Shown here in pieces: positions 37,431 through 47,379 of a DNA stretch of 64,000 nt (its first letter is position 1; each line of letters opens with the position of its first letter). The position numbers were made by a program, and so were the translations under genes. The DNA is taken from assembly GCA_947095585.1 (NCBI GenBank), contig OX352761.1, positions 133,950,277-134,014,276 on the forward strand. Direction: 5' to 3'. Under the pieces are notes generated by a model. It made no database searches. It saw nothing but the letters and a program-made list of their open reading frames with translations, and had not been told where the DNA came from. Source of the stretch: Nephrocerus scutellatus (taxonomy: Eukaryota; Arthropoda; Insecta; Diptera; Pipunculidae).

Positions 37431-37789
37431 TTTTTTTTTATTGTAGGAGAAAATCATCGAAACAAACATTTGACATCAGATGTTAAAATTGAAAAAGCTC
37501 AGATCATTTTATTCTGAGCACTTAGAGCACGCTCATACTCTGAGCAAATAAGAAACACGAACATTTATCTTGAGAACTCTTTGACTGCTCTGAACTAATT
37601 TATGAAAACGCCAAATGACAGAATATTGTGAAAACTTGTTGTTCTATCTGTAAGTTGATATCGACAACAAAAAAAAACGACATCAATAAAAATACAATTC
37701 AGTAAATAAAAATGTAAGTTGAAGTAATAATGTCTCGTTTCATTTGCTGGGTTCATTTGTGCGTGCGCTAAGATTTCTCTCTCTCTCTC

Positions 37790-38240
37790 CCCCACCGCCA
37801 AAACCATGCAGCGCAGCCGACTGCGCAGCACACACCGCACACAGTCCATAAAGGGCGACGAATATCTGATGCCAGTACAGATATTTAAAAAATGTATAAG
37901 GGCCTTGCGGCCGAACCCGGGACCCGATCACTACCAAATTTTCGAAAAAGTATTGTTTATTGGGTATACACATGTGAAGAAACTCGGGTAAATTTTTTAA
38001 AATTTTTGTTTGGGAGCCCCCCGACCCCGCAGCCCGAGGGGCCTCAAAATTTAATAGAAAGTGTTGTCTCCGGAAATACACATTTGTGCAAAATTTCAAT
38101 AAAATCGGGCCATGGGAAGTGGGTTAAAAATTGATCGCATGAATCCACGACAGACGACCGACGACCGACCGACCGACGACCGACGATCGACGACCGACCC
38201 ACGGGCAAGTGAAGTTAATATAGAGAATTTAAAAATAACA
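37790..38240 (+). repeat. Interspersed repeat family A, variant copy 12
   Basis: Variant leader (cgcagcacacaccgcacaca, cgaatatctgatgccagta) plus two units and the 3' end (cgggcaagtgaagttaatat). The usual ccagccagcc tract is replaced at 38143-38200 by an expanded (CGAC)n-like repeat. A SINE starts immediately after its 3' end. Confidence 0.7.
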
Positions 38241-38243
38241 AGT

Positions 38244-38490
38244 GACAGACCATTGCGGTCCAAGGCCTAGCTTCTCGTAACCATTTGTGTTGAGCATGTA
38301 TATTTTTGGACACAAATAGAGCTACAATTTAATGCCGGATTCGAACAGTGAATTGAGAAGCTTTCCGTGACTCTCGGACGTTTGTCAGACTTTCGCCAGA
38401 GGTGGGATACCTTGAAAAATACTTTTGGGATTCGAATCAAGAACCTCCTGCTCAGAAGCCACGCTCTTATCCATTGAGCCACGGGTCTCA
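38244..38490 (-). mobile_element. tRNA-derived SINE, near full length, minus strand
   Basis: On the minus strand: tgagacccgtggctcaatgg (A box), gaggttcttgattcgaat (B box with an insertion), then tttttcaaggtatcccacct, gtcacggaaagcttctcaat, ccggcattaaattgtagc and the terminal ggaccgcaatggtctgtc. This is the best-preserved copy for defining the SINE. Confidence 0.8.
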
Positions 38491-38549
38491 CATGATGTAT
38501 ATAGAACTCAAATTTGAGGTTTGTGTATAGGACTACATTTGTGAACATA

Positions 38550-39381
38550 CAAAGGGAGGTCAATAAGTCCCTGAAAAATGAAATAAAGAACACTCTTTTC
38601 AGCATAAAAACATTTTTTTTTCAACATAGTCTCATTTTAGCTCGATACAATTCATCCAACGTTTCTCCAAATTTTTGATACCCTCTAAATAATACGATTT
38701 CTCGAGCCCCTCAAAATAATCGTTTATTTCAGCGATGACCTCTTCATTCGACCCAAATCTCTTACCTCCAAGCCATTTCTTCATGTTTGGAAACAAGAAA
38801 TAGTCGCAGGGGGCTAAATCTTGGGAATATGCTGGATGAGGGAGGTATTCAAAGTATTCGATGTGAATAACACCGCGCGCATCCCAAAAAACTTTCGCCA
38901 TGACCTTGTTTTGCTGACAAACCCACATTGGCCTTCTTCGACTTCGATCCACCAGGAGAAGTCCATTGTTATGAATGTTCCTTGGTTTCTGGTGTGCTGG
39001 TATTGTGGTCCATTATGAAATGATGGATTTTGTCGACCATTTCTGGTGACCAGAACGTTCGGCATCACTTGTGCTTGAACGACCGCATCGAAGTTGAGTA
39101 AACCAGTGGTATGGTTCCAATCGATGGTGAAGAGTCCCCATAATATTTGTCAAGCTTTTGTTTGGTTTGCGCAATGGTTTTTTCTCGCAAAAAATATATT
39201 TTTCTATTTTAACGAAAATGCTCGTAGGCGTCTATATAAAATGGCTTCCACAACAAAACTATTTGACAGATCTGTCTGAAAATGCGTTATTTTAGAAGAT
39301 GATTCTTGACAAAAAAAATAATTAATTTAAGGTGACTACACAATTTGTGTTAATTTTCAGGGACTTATTGACCCACCCTCG
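38550..39381 (-). mobile_element. Internally deleted DD34D-type mariner
   Basis: The ends caaagggaggtcaataagtc and (complement) cgagggtgggtcaataagtc form terminal inverted repeats, flanked by TA at 38548-38549 and 39382-39383. At 832 bp it lacks about a third of a normal mariner. The minus frame at 38632-38952 keeps the C-terminal half of the transposase, including YLPHPAYSQDLAPCDYFLFP and EKRWMNCIELK. A second frame upstream (about 38814-39068) is scrambled. The segment with the second catalytic Asp is gone, so it cannot move by itself. Confidence 0.85.
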
Positions 39382-39884
39382 TAGCATCGCCTTATATGTA
39401 TAGGTATAGGTATTATAGTTTTGATTTGTAGTGTACAAAAGTGTAGCTCACTTTTCAATGTAAGATCGCATCATTCGTAGACAACTACCATAAAATTCGT
39501 ACAAACGTGCTCTTTTTTCAGTAACACAACCATAATAGGAGTACTAATCTATACTAATAGTTATAATTGATTCAATTTTTTGAGTTACGTGGTTGAAAAT
39601 TTAATTGAATCGAGTTGGACGACGATCGACGAAACGTGATTGGGACCTCCTAGGCTTAAATCTGTAAAGCTGTGAAGTGGTACATTGTTTCACCATTTCA
39701 CGCCCAACGCTATTCTTATTGTGTGATCAAATGAAAAGGTACCTCAAAATTCTTTGATATGAACATTTTTTTTATCAGAAGCCATTCATTCTATTAAGCG
39801 CCATTGAATGAATGTGAAGCTTGCAATACGAAAATTACAGCAATTATAATTTTTGACGTGACAACGTCATGTTCAAAAAGTAAA

Positions 39885-40193
39885 ATGTTAAGTGAGCCAC
39901 TGTTATGTCCAATGTTAAGTGAGAAACTGTTAAATATCCCACTGTTAAGTGAGGCACTATAGAGACACTGTTAAATGAAACCATGTTGAAACTATTTTGG
40001 GAACCAAGCCATTTCTCAAGCGATTTGTATGAAATTCGGTATGTTGGACTACGATGCGACTATAAGACTTCTTCCTATGGAAATTCTGGAATATGACCAT
40101 TATGGTCTGGAATTTCGGGAACAAAGCTATTTCTCAAGCGATTCGCATGAAATCCGGTATGTAGGACTAAAATGCGACTATAAGACTTGTTCC
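39885..40193. repeat. Two short tandem-repeat blocks
   Basis: 39885-39985 repeats cactgttaagtgag-like words four to five times. 40002-40193 holds two copies of an approximately 116-bp unit with ccatttctcaagcgattt, gaaattcggtatgt and atgcgactataagacttctt. They adjoin the LINE fragment that follows. Confidence 0.6.
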
Positions 40194-41050
40194 TATGTTA
40201 GACCAATTTTAGAATTTAATTCATATGTGTGGGGTGGTGCTCTAAGATCGCATTTGCTTCATCTTGATGGTGTTCAGAATAGAGTTATCCGTTTGATAAA
40301 CGATGTAACCATTACTTCGTATCTTGATACTTTGGACCACAGACGAAATGTAGGAGCTTTATCTGTTTTCTAAAAATTTTACAACGGTAAATGTTCTTTA
40401 GAAACCCGTTCTCTAGTTCCTGGGCCTTTTCTCAGTAACGTAAACACTCGTTTAAGGTGCAATCAACATAGATTTGCCTTAAAACTTTTTTCATGTAGAA
40501 CCCAGCACTTTAAATCCTCCTTTTTTCCGAGAGTCTCTTCGATGTGGATTCAATTGGTCGAACACGTGTTTCCAGAATCTTATAATCTGCAGGCGTTCAA
40601 ATTAGCCGTTAACAACTTCTTGAAGGATGATGGTTAAAGTATTCATAAGTTGTTTCTTAATATATAAAATAAAAAAAAAAAATATAAAAAAAAATAAAAA
40701 ATTGTTTATCAGTATTTTTTAAATTATTTTTATAATTTGTAATATTTTCTTGGTCAAGGTTTTTTGTAGTTTTCCTTGACCATGATTCATTGATAAAAGT
40801 ATTTGGACTCGCGTCGTTCTAAATTCGTGTTCGTTTTTCGTATTGCTTTTCCAATGAATCAGGGAGAATTCTGAGAAAATAAATTGAAACCGGCTACAAA
40901 CGTGAGGAATGTGATATATTGTAAATCACATTCTTTCGATTTTTATTTTATTTTGAATTTAATAAAGGGCTTAGCCCAACTTATTGCCGTGACGTAAGTC
41001 ATTCAGGGAGTAATCCCTTGGCAATAAGTCTCTATATAAAAAAAAAAAAT
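40194..41050 (+). mobile_element. LINE C-terminal coding remnant plus 3' UTR
   Basis: Plus translation YVRPILEFNSYVWGGALRSH then LLHLDGVQNRVIRLIND is the post-RT region of a Jockey/CR1-like LINE; after one stop at 40371 the frame continues with SSFFPRVSSMW and NLQAFKLAVNNFLKDDG then a stop at about 40636. The following 3' UTR, ending in an A-tract near 41050, is the same as 1013-1305. Confidence 0.75.
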
Positions 41051-41223
41051 GGTCATTAGGATCTGGTATTTTGCGAACTATACCATTTTAAGATTTTGAA
41101 ATGTCCGTGTATCCGTTCCACAGACAAGATCTTTGTTTTCTTTTCTTTCATCCCGGGCAGACGTTGTCACGCTCAAAACCGACGGTCACACAGCCTACCC
41201 TGCTCTTTTTTGTATATGTTAAT

Positions 41224-41465
41224 TATACGCGACAGACCGTTGCGTTCCAAGGCCTTGCTTCTCCCGACCGATCATTCGTGTTGTGCGTGTTATATTTTTC
41301 CACACACAAATAGAAGGGACCTACAATTAAATGCCGTATCATAAAGATGAGTTGACAAGCTTTCCGTGAGCTCGACCGTTTTTCAGATATTTGCAAGAAA
41401 AATATTTTTGGTATTTCTGGAAATCGAACTTCGGACCTCTGCACAAAAGTCAAATAAACTAGAAC
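41224..41465 (-). mobile_element. tRNA-derived SINE, minus strand
   Basis: Minus strand carries aggtccgaagttcgatttcc (degenerate B box), cacggaaagcttgtcaac, acggcatttaattgtaggtc and the terminal ccttggaacgcaacggtctg. More diverged than the copy at 38244. Confidence 0.75.
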
Positions 41466-42805
41466 CCAGCCAAAATGTTTCCAATGCGAGTTATCATAAT
41501 GATATCGGGAACTGCAACTGGTACGTACGTTCGAGAAGTGAATTAATGAACACTGCTGTCAAAACTGAATGGTATTTTATTCACAAATCGGTTATCGATC
41601 TCATTATCCAAACGAATCTAATGGAGAAAAAAACAACAATTTCTTAGTTTATTACAATCAATTTTTAAATGAAATTTTACTTTTGCTGTATTATGTACTT
41701 TTGATGAAGTACCTCAATAAAATATTCTTATTTTTCACAACAATTTCAATACAATTGCTATACACATATGTATATATATATATATTTTTTTTTTTATATA
41801 ATATCTTTTATAATAATAACTACATATTTCTGTTTATTTTTATTCTCAATACGTTTCTACTTTGATAATATAATTTATATACTCATTGGCAAATTTTCGT
41901 TTTTTCTCTTTTTTGTTAGACATTAAATTTACAGTTTTTCTATGTTATTGCAAAAGTTATATATTGTGTATAATTTTTTTGATTATTAAAACGGTTAAAA
42001 ATTTCTCCACAGTTTTCGGATTTTATTTTTTATCGGAAATTATTTAGTGTATATGTGTATAGGTGTATGTATGTATGTATTAAAAAATATCAATCGGTGT
42101 TCACGTTTTATATCCCTTTGCATCAGTTGTAGTTTCTATTATTAAAAATATAAATTTGTATAAGTACATAGTTGTTTCCTTGTGTGTTTATTACATGTAC
42201 GAGAACTTGTAAGTATGAATGTATTTTATAATTGAATCTTTAATGTTCTATTGACATTTAAATACAATATACGTATATATATATATATATGTAGTATAAT
42301 TTGTGTAATACCTACCTAATACAATATCGACGTTCCAACTTAAACATTTGTTATTGACTCCAAGTTAGGGACTTTCACTTATTTGCACAGACACAATGCA
42401 GCTCATATTTTACATATTCGACTAAAAATTGTTAATACTAAACTAGCAACTCTGACTAAACCTACATTATGTTACAAAAAGTTATGGACACAAGAAAACA
42501 ATTGAAAAGTTTGAATTATTAAACCCTCCCATGCTGTTTTTACGTTTCATTTAAATGCGAATATTTATAAATTAAAATTAGGTCCAAAGACGACACAACT
42601 CAATATATTGACTTCGAAAACTATCTTACATGTAACATCATCATTCCAACAAGTTTAAGCTGGATTCGCCGAAAAAAAGTTTTTGGAACATATATATTTT
42701 TTATTATAAAACTTCAGCAAGAACACAAATTGAGTCGTAATGAGAAATGCAAACCACTTCCATATTTTCGCTGTAAAAAATCACACATAATTTGTCTAAA
42801 GCTTA

Positions 42806-42838
<33 letters not shown>

Positions 42839-43349
42839 CGATGTTTATTAATTGTTTGATAAAACTAAGGTGGAGGATGGGTGGAAAAATAGAAAGTCAC
42901 ATAATGAACTTCTTCCTAATACTCATTCTTTGAGTAACAGAGCCAACAAGGATTTTTATTTTATCCGTGGCAGAATGTTCAAAACTATGTTGTTGTTGTT
43001 TAATATTTGTGGTAGTTCTTATTGGTAACTTTTACATTTTTATTTAAAAAAAAAACAAACAAAATAAAAAAACTAATAGAACTACCTACTTATCAATATT
43101 GTATTGCGGTTTTTTTACTGTTGTAAATAAACAGCGACAATAATTGTGTACGAGTATAATATAACTAAGTATAATACTATTAAATGAGGTATATTTTAAT
43201 TTTGATTCGATTGCACAAAGAAAAGAAATGCAATTTCGTCATTGAGTACTGCAATAGTCGTGGTAGGTACTCGAAATACGTGTTTATAGTTTAATCGTGG
43301 TACTCGAAATATGTGTTTATAGTTTAATCGTTAGGTATAAAAGATATTA
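41466..43349. other. Very AT-rich stretch with (TA)n and T26
   Basis: Hydrophobic pseudo-frames at 41569-41865 reflect T-rich DNA. (TA)n tracts lie at about 41767-41784 and 42273-42291. A run of 26 T at 42807-42832 is, on the minus strand, preceded by aataaacatcgaaattt, the layout of a polyadenylated transcript end. No gene is called. Confidence 0.4.
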
Positions 43350-43402
43350 CGAGGGCTGGTTTGAAAAGTAATCAGCCTAGGCAAGTGATGGTGCTACCAG
43401 TA

Positions 43403-43681
43403 TCAAAGCAATACTAATTGATTTAATTTGAATTTTTGCTTGTGTTTATCTAAAGTTATTTTCTGATGAAACCGCAGTCGACATACATGTTTCTTTCCAT
43501 GCAATTGGTTGTGTTCGGTCAGGGTATATTTGCGTTTAATGGGTTTTTCGCAATTGGAGAACTTGCCGGGCCTTTCAACTGAATGCACCGAGAGGTTGTG
43601 CTGCTGCTTAAGAGTAAAAGGTCGTTTAAAGTTTCTCGGGCAAATGTTGCAAGTTAATTCAGGATAACCCAAAAGAATCAT
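43403..43681 (-). pseudogene. Decayed C2H2 zinc-finger fragment inside a MITE
   Basis: The 92-codon minus frame contains LTCNICPRNFKRPFTLKQQH with a later SVHSVERP linker, a near-complete C2H2 finger. A second finger follows with its first Cys replaced (KFSNCEKPIKRKYTLTEH...H), then a third compressed one (HVCRLRFHQKITLDKHKQK). The spacing and the H-x-x-E-R-P linker are typical of multi-finger transcription factors. Key Cys/His are missing in fingers 2 and 3, so it should not fold as a working array. It lies wholly within the terminal repeats. It is read as a captured host gene piece; a chance insertion next to a zinc-finger pseudogene is the alternative. Confidence 0.7.
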
Positions 43682-43795
43682 TGTGTGAATTAAAAGATTT
43701 CAGAAGAATTTCGAAGAATTTCAGTCTGTTTAATGTAAAAATACAGTAAATTCCATAAGGAAGCAGGGAAAAACGAAAATTATCTTTTGGAAGTA

Positions 43796-43996
43796 CACGG
43801 TGTGGCAAAAGTAATGTCATACTGAAAATGTGCCATCATTTTTGCAAATGGCGTCATTGTGTAACAATAATTCCGCTTTTTTCAGTTATATCGCTCAACT
43901 AATTCTCTATCTGTCTAACAGAGCACAATGACATTTGACGCCATATTCAAAAATTGTGGCACATTTTCATTATGACATTACTTTTGCCCAACCTTG
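43796..43996. mobile_element. Nested 201-bp palindromic MITE
   Basis: Left end cacggtgtggcaaaagtaat and right end complement caaggttgggcaaaagtaat, with the match continuing through gtcata(c/a)tgaaaatgtgcca and beyond, flanked by TA on both sides (43794-43795 and 43997-43998). It inserted into the larger MITE. Confidence 0.8.
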
Positions 43997-44409
43997 TACT
44001 TGAGAAATAAATTGAATTTTGCCAACAAAAAAAAAATGTTTTCTTGCCTAGGCCGATTAATTTTCAGCCCACCCTCGCGCGGATTACGGATTATACTTTT
44101 CTGTCACTTTTCCCAGGGTGTGTAGTTAAAGTGAAAATAAGTGAAATACATTTATACTAAAATACAGAAGATGACTGAAACTAAAGTTAGGGATGAAAGT
44201 GAAATCCATAATTAGCATGTTATCTTACATACTGATAAATGCTCTGCAATATATTGAGATTATTTAAAATCCCTCCTAAGTTAAAGTAGGTCAGGTCAAA
44301 CGTAGTTTCTTATTAGATTTTTTTAAAATAAATACATTATTTTGTAATACTTTTATTTATACCATTTGTAAGGAAAATTTAAAAATATAAAAATAAAGGA
44401 TGAGCTTTT

Positions 44410-45005
44410 AAATGACACGGGAGACCTAGTAGAGGGGATACTTTCAGAAATAGAAGGAAAATATTTTCTATCGAATGGGAGAACTAGTGAAGGGTAAGCG
44501 GTTTTCAGAAGGGAAACATTTTCTATCGAATGGGAGAACTAGTGGAGGGTAAGCGGTTTTCAGAAGGGAAACATTTTCTATCGAATGGAAAAACTGTTGG
44601 AGGGGAGGCTTTTAGAAATAGATGCGAACAATTTTCTATCGAATGGGAGAACTAGTGGAGGGGAAGCTTTTAGAAATAGTAGGGAGAAAGTTTCAATCGA
44701 ATGGGAGAATAAGTGGAGGAGAGACTTTCAGAAATAGAAGGGAAACATTTTCAATCGAATGGGAAAACTAATGGAAGTGAGCCTTTCACAAATAGAAGCG
44801 AAAATTTTTCTCTTTAATTTGAGAAAACTAGTGGAGGGGAAGCTGTCAGAAATAGAAGGGAAAAATTTTCTATCGATTGGGTGAACAATATAGTGGAGGG
44901 AAGGCTTTTAGAAATAGAAGGGAATAATTTTTTATCGAATGGGAGAACTAGTGGAGGGGAGGCTTTTAGAAATAAAGGGGGAAAATGTACTATCGAATGG
45001 GGTTT
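44410..45005. repeat. Minisatellite, about ten units of 57-62 bp
   Basis: The unit is roughly tatcgaatgggagaactagt, then ggaggggaagcttt, then agaaatagaagggaaaattt. The anchor atcgaatggg recurs near 44469, 44526, 44640, 44697, 44755, 44934 and 44992, with mutated anchors at 44583, 44813 and 44872. Spacing is 57-62 bp. Confidence 0.85.
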
Positions 45006-47205
45006 TCCATTTGCAGTTTGCAGTCAAGATTTTTTTCTCTCTTGATTTTGATTTCTTTTAAACAATCTGATAACCAAAATTCTTTGGAAGCATTTGTTTG
45101 TGTAGTATATATACTTTCGCTTAAGCCTCCGCATTGGTCATGCGGACAAAAACCGACCTCAACATAATTAGTTTAGTTTTAGTTTTTTTTTTGGCAAACG
45201 AAAAACAAAAAAAAATGATTCGATTCGGTGAAATGTGATTTCATTCGATTAAAGATTTTGTAAATAATGTAGAACTTCGTAACACGAATTGAGTAAGATT
45301 ATAATTTTTGATTTGCCACTTGCGATACCTCTTAATATTTGAATAATAAAACCCTATCTTATTTTATTTAATCTGTGTTTTATAGTTATGGTATAGTAGT
45401 AGTTGTAGAGATAAAATCAGTCAATCCGTTAATAACACATAGTGCCTTCATATTTTTTTCTTTTCATTTCAGCCGGTTTATTATATGTGTAAATATATAA
45501 AATGTAAACTGTGGCTCACTGTACTAGAAGCAAATGATTTTGACAATTGAGATTGATCTTTAATCAGTTTATGGCATTGAGAAAAAAAAAACATTTATGG
45601 TGAATGGGAGATGAGTTTAAGTTGTCTAAGTAGCATGCTCGTAAGACAAATCGAAGTAATTATGCTGCTGCTTGAAGGACCCAAATTTACGAAGCAAATG
45701 GAAAACGAAAAGTTTTAGCCTCATTCATTCATGCTAAGCAGAAACGTCACAAATACATTACTTGGCATCACTGTTAAGCAGAGACTTCAAAAATGCAGAA
45801 GAGCGTTACGCAATTTCGAGCGCAATCGTGCGGCTGTCAAAATGATGTTGCATTTTTGCATTTTCGTCTGTCATTGTTATTGATTTGTTTATTTCGTTTA
45901 TTTTATTTAAAGCTTTACAGCAATTACTGTTCATAAAAATAATGACAATCGGCGGAAACTCCATTTGTACGCGGCATTAATCTGACTTTTATTAATTGGC
46001 GAACAACAGCGGTTGTAGTAGGGCCAAACAACTTAACCGACTAAACCCCGAAAACAAGCTACCACTTAATGCAAACGCTTACAATTCGCGACAGACCATT
46101 TTTTTATTTTTATTTATTTTTTTTTTATTACCATTGGCAATGAACCCATTAAAATGCACATCATTCTGACTCATTTGGCAAAAAGCACCGTTATCACGTT
46201 CTGAATATTTTTTAAAATTAGCCTTTAAACACAAACTACCCTAACTTGTGCCACCATTTTCTGTTCTACCCTGGCAAATATCAATTCTTTTTCCCAAACT
46301 TGACTGCTTCTAATCTAGTAAACCACAGTGTATGTAGTTGCAAATATGCATATATTTTTAATGTTAATATTTACAAACTCGTTAAGCGCAACCATTTTTA
46401 AGCTTTATGTTAAAAACTAAATTATGTATACGAGAATCAATAAACTATCATCTATTTTTAAGTAAAAATTGGTTTACAATTAATATTTGTATTTATTTTT
46501 GGAACGTTCGCTTGTTTTTACTCTTAACTATCATAGCTAGGTAAAAAAATATGTAAAAATTATTTTTCTTTATAACAATAACTTTAATGCGGTCTGGTCT
46601 GACTTTTTCGGTAGCTCTATTAGTAAAAAAAAAAGTTAAAGTTGCTCTTCGAGTTTGTACATATGCATACATAAATATTTTATGTTTGATGTGTGTAGTA
46701 TGTGCGAGGATGGATTTTCTTATAACAGAAATGTATTGAATTTAAATTTGTATAAAAAAAACATACCCAAATAAAAACTGTAAAATACTTCCCTACTTTT
46801 TAAACGACATACTTATGAGTTTGATAGTTTTTTTATCTAAATACATAGTTACATTTTAAAACTTCTTTTATGCACCAAATGTTGTGATAACTTATGTTTT
46901 TTGTCTATTTGCCTTAGAATTTTTTTTACATGAAATTTGTTTTGCCAATGTGATTATTTATAATGGTATAGACGACATTATACGTATATATAACAAAAAA
47001 GGTACATTTTTGTTTTGACGAGGAAAATATGAATGATAATAATTAATTAGTATTATTGGTTAAATAAAAGTAAAAGCTATAAAATACACACAGAAAAAGG
47101 TACTTGCGCTACATTAATAAATATCCGCAAACCTCACAATAGAATTGTTTGTTTAAATAAATGTTTAGTAAGTTTTTTGTATATTTTTTTTTCTTTAGTT
47201 GCCCC
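45006..47205 (-). other. unk downstream region, possible long 3' UTR
   Basis: No gene recognised. The part nearest 47205 must be unk 3' UTR, but the cleavage site could not be fixed because several AATAAA-like words occur on the minus strand. A 12-bp cgacagaccatt at about 46088 looks like a SINE scrap. Confidence 0.4.
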
Positions 47206-47379
47206 TCAGGCTTGTGAAGAAATGGGCGTTTGACAGTAGGGACATTCCGTCACTGAACATGCACATGAGTCACATAATACGAAATGATTACAAGGATCTA
47301 ACGTAACAGTACGTTTGTTCTCTTCACATTTCATACACTTTGTTGCGTTTCTTTGATATAAACCCTTCTCACACTCTTC
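47206..47379 (-). CDS. unk: unk last exon, RING domain
   Basis: Acceptor ACCATAAAG|GAAGAG, then EECEKGLYQRNATKCMKCEE and the cysteine/histidine pattern C-x2-C...C-x-H-x4-C-x2-C...C-x2-C, ending TPISSQA and TGA. The RING is the short variant known from Unkempt, with a His in the CNH motif. Confidence 0.93.
   Translation of the reverse strand, partial: EECEKGLYQRNATKCMKCEENKRTVTLDPCNHFVLCDSCACSVTECPYCQTPISSQA

Larger units (their letters stand above)
43350..44077. mobile_element. Mariner-type MITE carrying a zinc-finger segment
   Basis: The ends cgagggctggtttgaaaagt... (43350-43385) and the complement cgagggtgggctgaaaatta... (44043-44077) form imperfect inverted repeats of about 35 bp; both end in cggcctaggcaag-like text. 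A TA precedes the left end; the right-hand TA is not intact. The interior has no transposase. Instead it holds a decayed C2H2 zinc-finger coding segment on the minus strand and a nested 201-bp palindromic MITE. Confidence 0.75.

Noticed and set aside
41569..41865. 98-codon hydrophobic frame resembling a membrane protein
   Set aside because: T- and AT-rich DNA gives Leu/Ile/Phe/Tyr runs; no start context or homology.
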